DNA from: a bacterium
GTDB lineage: Bacteria; Desulfobacterota; Deferrisomatia; Deferrisomatales; BM512
Assembly (NCBI GenBank): GCA_004322275.1
Contig: SCTA01000024.1
Span: 1-38,852 of the forward strand
Reading direction: 5' to 3'
Length of the DNA: 38,852 bases
Each line of letters begins with the position of its first letter. Within the stretch, counting starts at the first letter, position 1. Positions 32,608 to 38,852 of this stretch are shown here, piece by piece. The position numbers and the translations under genes are program-made. A model generated the notes under the pieces. It was not told the origin of the DNA. It was given only the letters and a program-made list of their open reading frames with translations, and did not search any database.

Positions 32608-33042
32608 ATGAGTTTTTTGAAAGATTTGAAACTTTCGTGGGCGATTCCCAGGTGCGTCCGCTTATGGAGTAAGGGCGAATATACCGCCGCGATTAAAAAG
32701 ATAAACGAAACTCGTGAAATCTCACCGGATTCCGGCTCCGATGTCTCATTCCATTTATTGTTGGCAAAGTGCTATCGAGGCCTCAACGACCTTGATAGGG
32801 CATGGCTTGAAATCAACAAGGCTTACGTCTTAGAATCCTCTACAACAAGAAGCAACAACCTGCCATTTACCGTTTTTTTGCTAGAGGAATTTATTTATTT
32901 ACAGCAATTGCAGGAAAACCCTGACAATGAGAGATTGATTTCCCTCCAGCGTGAATTAGATGAAGTAAATGCAGCCATAGGAAACAAAAGAAAAAAATCC
33001 ATTATTTACACGTTGAAAAATATTTTTACTCGGAAAAAATAA
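32608..33042 (+). CDS. Small TPR-like helical protein, paralogue 2
   Basis: A 144-residue paralogue of the protein at 31605-32042. Shared features in order: GEYTAAIKKINETREISP, LLLAKCYRGLNDLDRAWLEINKAYVLE, FTVFLLEEFIYLQQLQENPDNERL, LQRELDEVNAAIG and a basic tail ending RKK. The start at 32608 is supported by GGAGG 9 bp upstream; an earlier in-frame TTG lies inside a palindrome and is rejected. A tandem duplication separated by two membrane-protein genes is the simplest reading. Function unknown; a regulatory or immunity-type partner role is only a guess. Confidence 0.75.
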   Translation: MSFLKDLKLSWAIPRCVRLWSKGEYTAAIKKINETREISPDSGSDVSFHLLLAKCYRGLNDLDRAWLEINKAYVLESSTTRSNNLPFTVFLLEEFIYLQQLQENPDNERLISLQRELDEVNAAIGNKRKKSIIYTLKNIFTRKK

Positions 33043-33380
33043 GCCACGTAGGGTGGGCCCGGCCCACCACATCCGACAAAACATTAATGTAATTCTATAG
33101 TTGCGGGGCTGTTCGCCCCTGCGCCCCAACACCGCTTCTTTTGACCGCCCAAAAGAAGCGGTGGGAAGAAAAGGCGCGCTCCCGTTGTGCCCAAAGCTCG
33201 CTCACTCGTCCGCTCGGCGAGCTCCTATTCGCTTCGCTCAGAAGCAGCTCGAAATCCTCTCGCTACCTCGTTCGCTGGGCACCGGAGAGCGTGGGGGACG
33301 AAAAGAAGGCTCGAACAAAAGCGAAATCGTTTTGAGCTTTTGTTCTCGAAGGTATTCTTTTTACACTTACGATAAAAAAC
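33043..33380. repeat. Palindrome-rich gene desert
   Basis: No convincing gene. It holds a GTAGGG + GGGCCCGGCCC palindrome (33048-33068), a GGGGC / GCCCC hairpin near 33110, and a perfect 13-bp stem ACCGCTTCTTTTG / CAAAAGAAGCGGT (33131-33143 / 33150-33162). A GAACAAAAGC / GCTTTTGTTC stem lies near 33315-33345, and a TCGAAGGTA / TACCTTCGA pair leads into the family B repeat. Reading frames through it are arginine-rich and artefactual. Confidence 0.65.
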
Positions 33381-33673
33381 CTACCTTCGAGTCCAAAAAC
33401 ATTTCATGATCTCGTTTTTGGACGAGCCTTCACTTCGTCCTCCTCGTGGCCCGTAGGTGACGCAGGGAGCGGAGGCGGAAAGGGCGGCGGGGGGGTCTAG
33501 TGAGCGCAGCGAACGAGTGCCCCCTCACGCCCCCGCCGCAGCGACCGGTCGCTCGCAGAGCGAGCGGAACCTCCCGGGCCGATTTCTTGGGCACTTCTTT
33601 CTAAAAGAAGTGCCAAGGGGCTTGGGGCAGAGCCCCAAACAAAGCAAATTGGCGGGCCGAGCCCGCCCTACAA
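33381..33673. repeat. Composite palindromic repeat, family B copy 2 (293 bp)
   Basis: Same order of blocks as 25658-25913. The shared parts include CCAAAAACATTTCAT, GACGAGCCTTC, CCCGTAGGTGACGCAGGGAG, GGGCCGATTTCTTGGG, CACTTCTTTCTAAAAGAAGTG and a terminal GGCGGGCCGAGCCCGCC. It carries two extra inserts, including a GGTCGCTCGCAGAGCGAGCG segment near 33546. It lies downstream of the M16 operon and of the AT-rich island. Confidence 0.8.
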
Positions 33674-33718
33674 AAAGGTTTGTCGGCTTTCGTTCCTCAA
33701 GCGCGACCTACATGATTA

Positions 33719-35116
33719 TTATTCCGCTTTAATTACCCTGAACCCCCTGAAAACCTCATTCTTCTCCTCCACCTCCCCGATTACAACCAATATCCCCGAA
33801 TCGGGCCGGTAGACCTTGGCGGCTTCTCTGACCGCCTCCCTGCCCGTGGCCTTGAGTTCCTCGAACTGTTTCTCCGCGAGATCGGGCGGAAGCCCGATGA
33901 GCGAAAGCCCCATTCTTCGCTGCAAAATCGAGGCGTTGTCCCGGTAGCGGAAGATCTGGCTGTTAGCCATCGACTCCTTCGCCCTCGAAAGCTCCTCCTC
34001 GCTCACCCCATCGCTGGAAAGCGCCTTCATCTCCTCGGCCATTATCTCCCAGACCTTCGGGAGGTTTTGGCTCGAAGTCTGTCCGCTGACTCCGGCCACG
34101 CCGAACTCCCGAAACGGGCTGTAGAAGCTGGACACGGAATAGGAAAGCCCTTCGTCCGTGCGTATTCTCCGCATCAGCCGCGACTGGAAGCCTCCCCCGC
34201 CGAGGAGGTAATCCGCGAGGTCGAGGGGGGTCTTTTGCGGGCTTTCGAGGCTGGGGGCGAGATCGGCCCAGAGAAGGGTCGCCTGCCCGGGCTTCCCCGG
34301 CACGACGATCATCGTGGGCTCCGGCTCGGCGGGCGGAGGAGGCGGGATGAAGGAGGGGCCTTCCCCCGGAAGGGAGCCGAAGCGCTTTTCGAGCAGGGTT
34401 TTCATCGCCTCGGGGTCGAAATCCCCAACGACGCCGATCACCCAGGCCGAATTTTTCAGCAACTCGCCGTGGAGTTTCTGTGCGTCCTCCCTCGTTATCG
34501 CCTCGACCGTGGCGACGGTTGGGACGACTCCGCGCGGAGTGCCCCTGTACATCGCCCGCCGAAACTCCCTGAAGACGAGCGCCTCGGGGTTCTCCTCCTC
34601 GCGCAGGACCGTCCCCTTTACCTGCTCCATCGCGAGCGCCAGCCGCTCTTCGCCGAAGGCCGGGGTGAAAAGAAGCTCGGCGAGAAGATCGAGCCCGGTT
34701 TCGAGGTCTCTTGAAAGAACGTCGAGGTGGGCCGCGCCCGTCTGCCTGCCGAGGGAAAGGCCGACCTCTATCGCAAGAGAATCGGCAAGGTCGTCGAACT
34801 CGGACGGGGTTCTGGCGAGGGTTCCCCCGCTCCGCCAGGCTATCCCCGTCACCTGCGAAAGCCCCGCCTTCTCCGGCGGGTCGAAGATCGCCCCGCCCCG
34901 GAAGCTGAGATAGACCCGGACAAGAGGGATATCGCGGTCGGGCAGCAAAAAAACCTTCGCGCCGCCCGAAAGGGTCTCCTCGATTATCGCGGGAGGGGTG
35001 AAGGCCGGCACCGGGAAGGAGGCGGTTCGCGGATCAAGTTTTTTGTTTCCCGCGCAGCCGGAAACGGCAAGCAGCGCCGCGAGGGCGAAAGTTAACAGCT
35101 TCGGGAATATCTTCAT
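33719..35116 (-). CDS. M16 family peptidase-like lipoprotein, non-catalytic subunit
   Basis: A 465-residue lipoprotein (lipobox AVSGC, Cys21). It has the two-lobed M16 fold, with N-terminal AKVFLLPDRDIPLVRVYLSFRGGA and C-terminal LGGGGFQSRLMRRIRTDEGLSYSVSS, the latter holding the R/Y pair typical of the substrate-binding subunit. The metal site is missing: the expected HxxEH position reads GLSQVTGIAW. It therefore probably pairs with the active subunit encoded upstream, as in bacterial two-subunit M16B enzymes, here anchored in the envelope. Its ATG overlaps the stop of that gene (ATGA), giving matched expression. Confidence 0.9.
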   Translation of the reverse strand: MKIFPKLLTFALAALLAVSGCAGNKKLDPRTASFPVPAFTPPAIIEETLSGGAKVFLLPDRDIPLVRVYLSFRGGAIFDPPEKAGLSQVTGIAWRSGGTLARTPSEFDDLADSLAIEVGLSLGRQTGAAHLDVLSRDLETGLDLLAELLFTPAFGEERLALAMEQVKGTVLREEENPEALVFREFRRAMYRGTPRGVVPTVATVEAITREDAQKLHGELLKNSAWVIGVVGDFDPEAMKTLLEKRFGSLPGEGPSFIPPPPPAEPEPTMIVVPGKPGQATLLWADLAPSLESPQKTPLDLADYLLGGGGFQSRLMRRIRTDEGLSYSVSSFYSPFREFGVAGVSGQTSSQNLPKVWEIMAEEMKALSSDGVSEEELSRAKESMANSQIFRYRDNASILQRRMGLSLIGLPPDLAEKQFEELKATGREAVREAAKVYRPDSGILVVIGEVEEKNEVFRGFRVIKAE

Positions 35117-36630
35117 TTCCCCGCCTCCCCGGCCTTTTGGGCGGGCCTTCTGAGTATCGCCGTGGTTTCATTTTCCGGGGTGAAGTACCTGGCGGCGACC
35201 TTCGACACCTCTTCGGGAGTTATCGTCTCCATCACTTTGGGGTGCTCCTCGATGTAGCGCCAGTCACCGGCTACGGTCTGGAAAAAGGAAAGTCTGCGGG
35301 AAAGTCCGCCGTCGGAGAGGAGCCCTCTCACCCTGTCCGCCTCAAGGGCTCTCTTCACTTTTTCGAGTTCGGCGGGCGGCGGCGGTTCCCCGGCGAGGCG
35401 GCGAAGTTCCTCCCTCACCGCTTCGAGGGCGGTTTCCGGCTCCACTCCCGGCGCGGGCTCCACGTAGACCACGAAGAGGTTGTCGTAGCGCGCTCCCGGC
35501 GAGCCGTTTACCGTCGAGACCTGCGTCGCGACCTTTTTGTTTTCCACCAGCTCGCGCCAGAGGCGGGAGGAACGCCCGCCGGAGAGGATGCCGTCGACGA
35601 GGTCCAGAACGTAGTCGTCCCTGTCGGGGAGGGTGGGTTTGTGAAAGGCGATGACCGCCATCGGCTCGGCGTCGGAAAAAACCTCGACCCTTCTTTGCCC
35701 CTCCTGCAAAGGCTCCTTCGGAATCGGGGGAAAAGCGCCGCCTCTTGGGGGAATATCGCCGAAATATCTCTCCAGCAGGGCGAAAAAGACCTCGGGGTCG
35801 AAATCGCCGACGGCCACGGCCACGGCGTTGTCCGGCCCGTAGTGCTTCTCGAAAAAACTCCGGGTGACGTCGATGTCCAGCGTCCCGAAATCCTCCGGCT
35901 TGCCGATGACCGGGTACCTGTAAGGGTGGATTTTGAAGGCCGCGTCGAAAAGTCCCTCGAAGAGAAGGACGCTCGGCTCCGAATCGCGCCGCTGCAAACG
36001 CTCCTGTATGACCACCTTCCTCTCGTTGAAATACCCCCTGAACACCGGCTCGCGCATCCTCTCCGATTCGATCGCCGCCCAAAGCTCCAGCCGGTTCGAG
36101 GGGAGAGAGACTATGTAGCTTGTGAGATCGGAGGTAGTGAAAGCGTTAAAGCCGGTTCCCCCATTTCGTGAGTAGACGGCGTCGGTCTCGTCCTTTACGA
36201 CGAAGGGGGCCTGAAGGCCCTCAAGCTCCTTTAGCCTCTCTTCAAGAATGATGATCCGGGGCGCATCCGCTTCATCTCCCTTACGCTTCTCCGAGTCGAG
36301 CGCTTTTCCAACCGCCTCTATCTCGTCGAGAAGGGGTTTTTCCCCCTCCCAGTCGGAGGTGCCGAGGGTTTTGGTGCCCTTGAAGAGCATGTGTTCGAGC
36401 AAGTGGGCGACTCCCTTCGCGCCCTCCGGCTCGTCCACCGAGCCGACCTTGAAGGTCATCTGGAGGGTTACGACGGGAGCGCCCGCGCGGGGAAGCGCGA
36501 GGGCGACGAGGCCGTTGGAAAGCTTTTTCTCGTAGACCCGGCCCGAGAGATTCCCTGCGTCGCAAAACGCATTCGACGAGAGGGCGGCGAGCGCCAGAGA
36601 TATCGTAAGTAACCTTGCTAATAGACGCAT
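35113..36630 (-). CDS. M16 family zinc metallopeptidase, catalytic subunit
   Basis: A 505-residue exported protease. The signal peptide is about 1-23 (MRLLARLLTISLALAALSSNAFC). The inverted zinc motif is H76-LLE-H80, with the third ligand in FNERKVVIQER (Glu203). Between them lies an insertion of about 45 residues rich in K and E (about 110-155), seen in other proteobacterial M16 proteins, before GGTGFNAFTTSDLTSYIVSLP. The C-terminal lobe (GGRSSRLWRELVENKKVAT) is intact. The start codon directly abuts a MITE-like element, whose end supplies AGGA 6 bp upstream. It forms an operon with the non-catalytic lipoprotein subunit. Confidence 0.93.
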   Translation of the reverse strand: MRLLARLLTISLALAALSSNAFCDAGNLSGRVYEKKLSNGLVALALPRAGAPVVTLQMTFKVGSVDEPEGAKGVAHLLEHMLFKGTKTLGTSDWEGEKPLLDEIEAVGKALDSEKRKGDEADAPRIIILEERLKELEGLQAPFVVKDETDAVYSRNGGTGFNAFTTSDLTSYIVSLPSNRLELWAAIESERMREPVFRGYFNERKVVIQERLQRRDSEPSVLLFEGLFDAAFKIHPYRYPVIGKPEDFGTLDIDVTRSFFEKHYGPDNAVAVAVGDFDPEVFFALLERYFGDIPPRGGAFPPIPKEPLQEGQRRVEVFSDAEPMAVIAFHKPTLPDRDDYVLDLVDGILSGGRSSRLWRELVENKKVATQVSTVNGSPGARYDNLFVVYVEPAPGVEPETALEAVREELRRLAGEPPPPAELEKVKRALEADRVRGLLSDGGLSRRLSFFQTVAGDWRYIEEHPKVMETITPEEVSKVAARYFTPENETTAILRRPAQKAGEAGK

Positions 36631-36737
36631 CTAGTGTCCTGTGCGGTTAGTGGCTTCCGGTAATGTGGGCGGCGATTCGCCCGATCCGGCCCGCCCGGTG
36701 ATGCCTGAGAAGGTTGCACTATTATCATTTCGGCCAT
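36618..36737 (-). CDS. Possible 39-residue leader peptide inside the MITE-like element
   Basis: A small frame, MAEMIIVQPSQASPGG to ...DTRCVY, starts at ATG 36737 with AGGAG 9 bp upstream and ends 10 codons' worth of bases into nothing but the first 13 bases of the M16 gene, which it overlaps in another frame. Most of it runs through the terminal inverted repeat, so its sequence is constrained by that, not by obvious protein selection. The segment with its ribosome-binding site is absent from element copy 1. It could couple translation to the peptidase; it may equally be chance. Confidence 0.2.
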   Translation of the reverse strand: MAEMIIVQPSQASPGGPDRANRRPHYRKPLTAQDTRCVY

Positions 36738-36891
36738 TTTTTTAATCTCCTGCCGGACCTAGGGGAGCGGGCCGGGAACCGCGCGAAGTGAGGAGCCCGA
36801 ATACCTGGCCTGTATTCGGGCGACGAACGACAAAGCGGATCGGGATGAAGCGACGCCCATATAGGTAGTGACTAGCCGCACAGGACACTAG
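36631..36891. mobile_element. MITE-like element, copy 2 (about 261 bp)
   Basis: The ends are inverted repeats: CTAGTGTCCTGTGCGGTTAG and CTAGCCGCACAGGACACTAG, one mismatch in 20. In reverse orientation it aligns with 4291-4452 along both flanks. It additionally contains about 90 bp in the middle with an AGGAG plus ATG segment. No transposase is encoded. The left edge is the base next to the M16 start codon (36630). Confidence 0.8.
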
Positions 36892-37001
36892 CTCCCATCA
36901 CTAATATTTTGAGGAATAAACCCCTGCCATGTTAATCTATACGCAACCAAGGATTTAACAACCGTTTCGACATATTAAGACTCAAGAGGGAAGGATTACA
37001 A
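36892..37001. other. Upstream region of the DUF6178-like gene
   Basis: 110 bp, AT-rich, ending in GGGAAGGA 6 bp before the ATG. A promoter is likely between the MITE-like element and the gene; the boxes (for example TTGAGG near 36908) are too poor to assign. Confidence 0.3.
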
Positions 37002-38696
37002 ATGTCCAAGCTGACTTCCCCGAAAACCTCCAGAGCGGCCTCCATCCGCGAGGAAACGAGGCGCATCATCACGGCCCGGGGCACGGAGCGGGAAGAGCTC
37101 CTCGCCAATTCCGACAACCTTTCAGCCATCGTCCCGCTCATCCCGCCGGAAGAGCTTCTCTTCACCCTTCGGGAACTCGGCAGGGAAGACGCCGTGACGG
37201 TGCTCTCCCACGCTCGCGCCTTCCAGCTCCAGACCATCCTCGACCTCGAACTGTGGAACAAGGACAGGGTCCGGCCCGAGCGCGCCCTCTACTGGCTCCA
37301 GTTCATGGACGACTGCGGAGACAAGGCCGTCGTCAAGTGGATGAAAACCCTGGAACCGGAGGAGCTTTCCCTCCTCTTCGCGACAAACGTCCGCGCCTCG
37401 CTCGCCGACGAGGACGGCGGCCCCGAGAAGGACGCCGGCCCCGGCGAGATATCCTTCACTTTCGACGGCGTCTACTACTTCACCGCCCCCGAGAAGATAG
37501 CCGACCCGGTGCGGAAGATGCTCACCCTGCTTCGGCTGGAGGACCACTCCAAATACCTCAACGTCCTGGAGGCGATGCTCACCGGTTTCGACCATGAAAA
37601 GGAAGAGGAAGCCTTCGACCTTCGCGTAAGGCGCATCTCCGAGCGCGGCTTTCTTCCCTTCGACGAGGCCCAGGCGATCTACGCCCCGGTGCCTCCGGCA
37701 AGGCTCCCAACGATGCAAAAGCGCGTGGAGGGGTCGAAGGTCAAGCCCATCGGCGAAGCGCTTCAGCTCCCGGTGCCCCAAACCCCTTCCGGCATCCGCC
37801 TTCAGGGGCTTTTGAACCGCTTTATCGGCACCGAAGACGCCGGGCCGGTGATGTCCCAGCTCACCCTTCTCACCCACAAGGTCGTCGCCGCCGATTCCTT
37901 GGACGCCGGAGAGGCGAAGTCGTATTACCTCGCCGGGCGCAAGGTGGCGGGGCTTCTTCTCATAGCACTCGAAACGCTGGCCGGACAAGACGAAGAGAAG
38001 ATGGCCGCGCTGCTGAAATCGAGCTGGCTCGAACACCTCTTCCGCGTGGGCTGGTGGCGGGTCGAAAGCGCGAGCAAAAAGGCCCGGGCGATGGTGAAAA
38101 ACGGCTGGCCCGACGGAAAGATGGAGCGGCTTTTGCTCCTCGACGAGCCGATGGTTCAGGTCCTCAACGGCCTTCTGCGCAAAAGACCAAAGCTCTTCCA
38201 CCCGAATGCAAGCGAGGGGGAGTTTCTGGAATTTGAATCGATGGAGGATATCGCCTTCGCTGAAAGAACCGTGGAAAAGGCTGATTTTCTCGGCCGCTTC
38301 ATCCTCCGCGCGATAGATTTCTCACTCGGAGACCTGAAAAAGGCGCATCTGGGGATAGAGGACGACAATCTGAAGGGTTCGACTCTCTTTTTGACCTCTC
38401 TGGTGAACGCCTCCCTCGGCAAGGGGTTTCACTTCGGCCCCATCCAAAGGGAAAAGGTCCTGAAAGGGCTCTCCAAGCTCTGGGTAGAGAACAAGCCGCC
38501 GCGAAAGGTGCGCCCCGAACTGGAAGAGGAGGCAATCAGGTGGGCGGCGGATCTCATGTCGGCCTCCGAAGCCGAAACCCGTTTCCTGCGCGAATTCCTC
38601 GACGACGTTATAGCCCTTCTTGAGGAAGAGTACGGACACCTTGCCGTGAAGGAGTTGCCGGATCCGAGGTTCCTGAAGGGGATTTGGCTTACGTAA
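37002..38696 (+). CDS. DUF6178-like protein
   Basis: A 564-residue, probably cytoplasmic, mostly helical protein without signal or membrane spans. It resembles DUF6178-family proteins of Desulfobacterota; this is recognition by overall pattern. The N-terminal part (LIPPEELLFTLRELGREDAVTVLSHARAFQLQTILDLELW) recalls the MgtE-N type of helical repeat. Other notable blocks are RVRPERALYWLQFMDDCGD, FTFDGVYYFTAPEKIADPV and EAKSYYLAGRKVAGLLLIALE. The start follows GGGAAGGA. It is monocistronic here, flanked by repeat elements on both sides. Function unknown; no catalytic motif was found. Confidence 0.75.
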   Translation: MSKLTSPKTSRAASIREETRRIITARGTEREELLANSDNLSAIVPLIPPEELLFTLRELGREDAVTVLSHARAFQLQTILDLELWNKDRVRPERALYWLQFMDDCGDKAVVKWMKTLEPEELSLLFATNVRASLADEDGGPEKDAGPGEISFTFDGVYYFTAPEKIADPVRKMLTLLRLEDHSKYLNVLEAMLTGFDHEKEEEAFDLRVRRISERGFLPFDEAQAIYAPVPPARLPTMQKRVEGSKVKPIGEALQLPVPQTPSGIRLQGLLNRFIGTEDAGPVMSQLTLLTHKVVAADSLDAGEAKSYYLAGRKVAGLLLIALETLAGQDEEKMAALLKSSWLEHLFRVGWWRVESASKKARAMVKNGWPDGKMERLLLLDEPMVQVLNGLLRKRPKLFHPNASEGEFLEFESMEDIAFAERTVEKADFLGRFILRAIDFSLGDLKKAHLGIEDDNLKGSTLFLTSLVNASLGKGFHFGPIQREKVLKGLSKLWVENKPPRKVRPELEEEAIRWAADLMSASEAETRFLREFLDDVIALLEEEYGHLAVKELPDPRFLKGIWLT

Positions 38697-38751
38697 GCAT
38701 TTATAGCTGTTTATCGTCATTCCCGCGAAAGAAGGAACCAGGGGTAGTTCT

Positions 38752-38836
38752 GTAGGGCGGGCTCGGCCCGCCGATTTACAACTTGCGAGGCTTTGCCTCG
38801 CGCTCCTAGCCACCTTTTGAGTGAGCAAAAGGTGGC
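38752..38836. repeat. Palindrome cluster at the window end
   Basis: A GTAGGGCGGG + CTCGGCCCGCC palindrome (38752-38772) is followed by GCGAGGC-ttt-GCCTCGC (about 38784-38801) and a perfect 11-bp stem GCCACCTTTTG / CAAAAGGTGGC (38809-38836). It is similar in design to 33048-33162. It probably continues past the window edge. Confidence 0.65.
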
Positions 38837-38852
38837 CCAAAACTCAGCCCGG

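Noticed and set aside
33101-33409. Open frames in the palindromic gene desert
   Set aside because: They run through hairpin repeats, are rich in R, S and P, and have no ribosome-binding site or domain.
33043-33718. CRISPR array
   Set aside because: The repeats are different hairpins, not identical units at regular spacing, and no cas gene is near.

Overview
The window is about 60% GC, densely coded bacterial chromosome. The gene content points to Desulfobacterota/Deltaproteobacteria (Geobacter- or Desulfuromonas-like): a decaheme c-type cytochrome with doubled CXXCH units, a short GNAT protein of the deltaproteobacterial N-acetylglutamate-synthase type, a DUF6178-like protein, type IV minor pilins, and many palindromic intergenic repeats. 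This placement is inferred from gene families. No rRNA, tRNA or CRISPR was seen.

Layout. (1) 150-4019: panC (minus) and coaD (plus), both CoA-pathway genes, diverge; a class I aminotransferase and a SEC-C protein follow coaD. (2) 4020-4497: no gene, but two different palindromic repeat elements. (3) 4498-13072, minus strand: lytic transglycosylase mltD, then a run for an envelope redox system: beta-barrel protein, CsgG-like lipoprotein, secreted NHL propeller, TlpA-like thioredoxin, a thioredoxin fused to ten c-type haems, and a Nudix hydrolase. (4) 13299-25646, plus strand: a PilB/GspE ATPase, three minor pilins (GspH/FimT, PilV, PilX), a 2001-residue PilW prepilin fused to Ig-like and lectin-like domains, and a glycosyltransferase. 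(5) 25915-30222, minus: nadK-recN-GNAT-pmbA, tightly overlapping, divergent from mgsA/rarA. (6) 31605-33042: an AT-rich island with two paralogous small TPR-like proteins and two small membrane proteins. (7) 33043-33718: a palindrome-rich gene desert. (8) 33719-36630, minus: a catalytic/non-catalytic M16 peptidase pair whose first start codon abuts a MITE-like element. (9) 37002-38696: a DUF6178-like protein, then more palindromes.

Two loci look potentially undescribed. In the first, a very large, Cys-rich PilW-type prepilin seems to carry its own adhesin, encoded beside its ATPase and minor pilins with no PilY1 gene in view. In the second, a periplasmic thioredoxin is joined to a decaheme electron carrier and encoded with a large outer-membrane barrel, which could form a porin-cytochrome or thiol-redox conduit. 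A third strand is a rich set of mobile-looking intergenic repeats: a MITE-like pair with 18-20 bp terminal repeats, a roughly 260-290 bp composite direct repeat, and several palindrome families.
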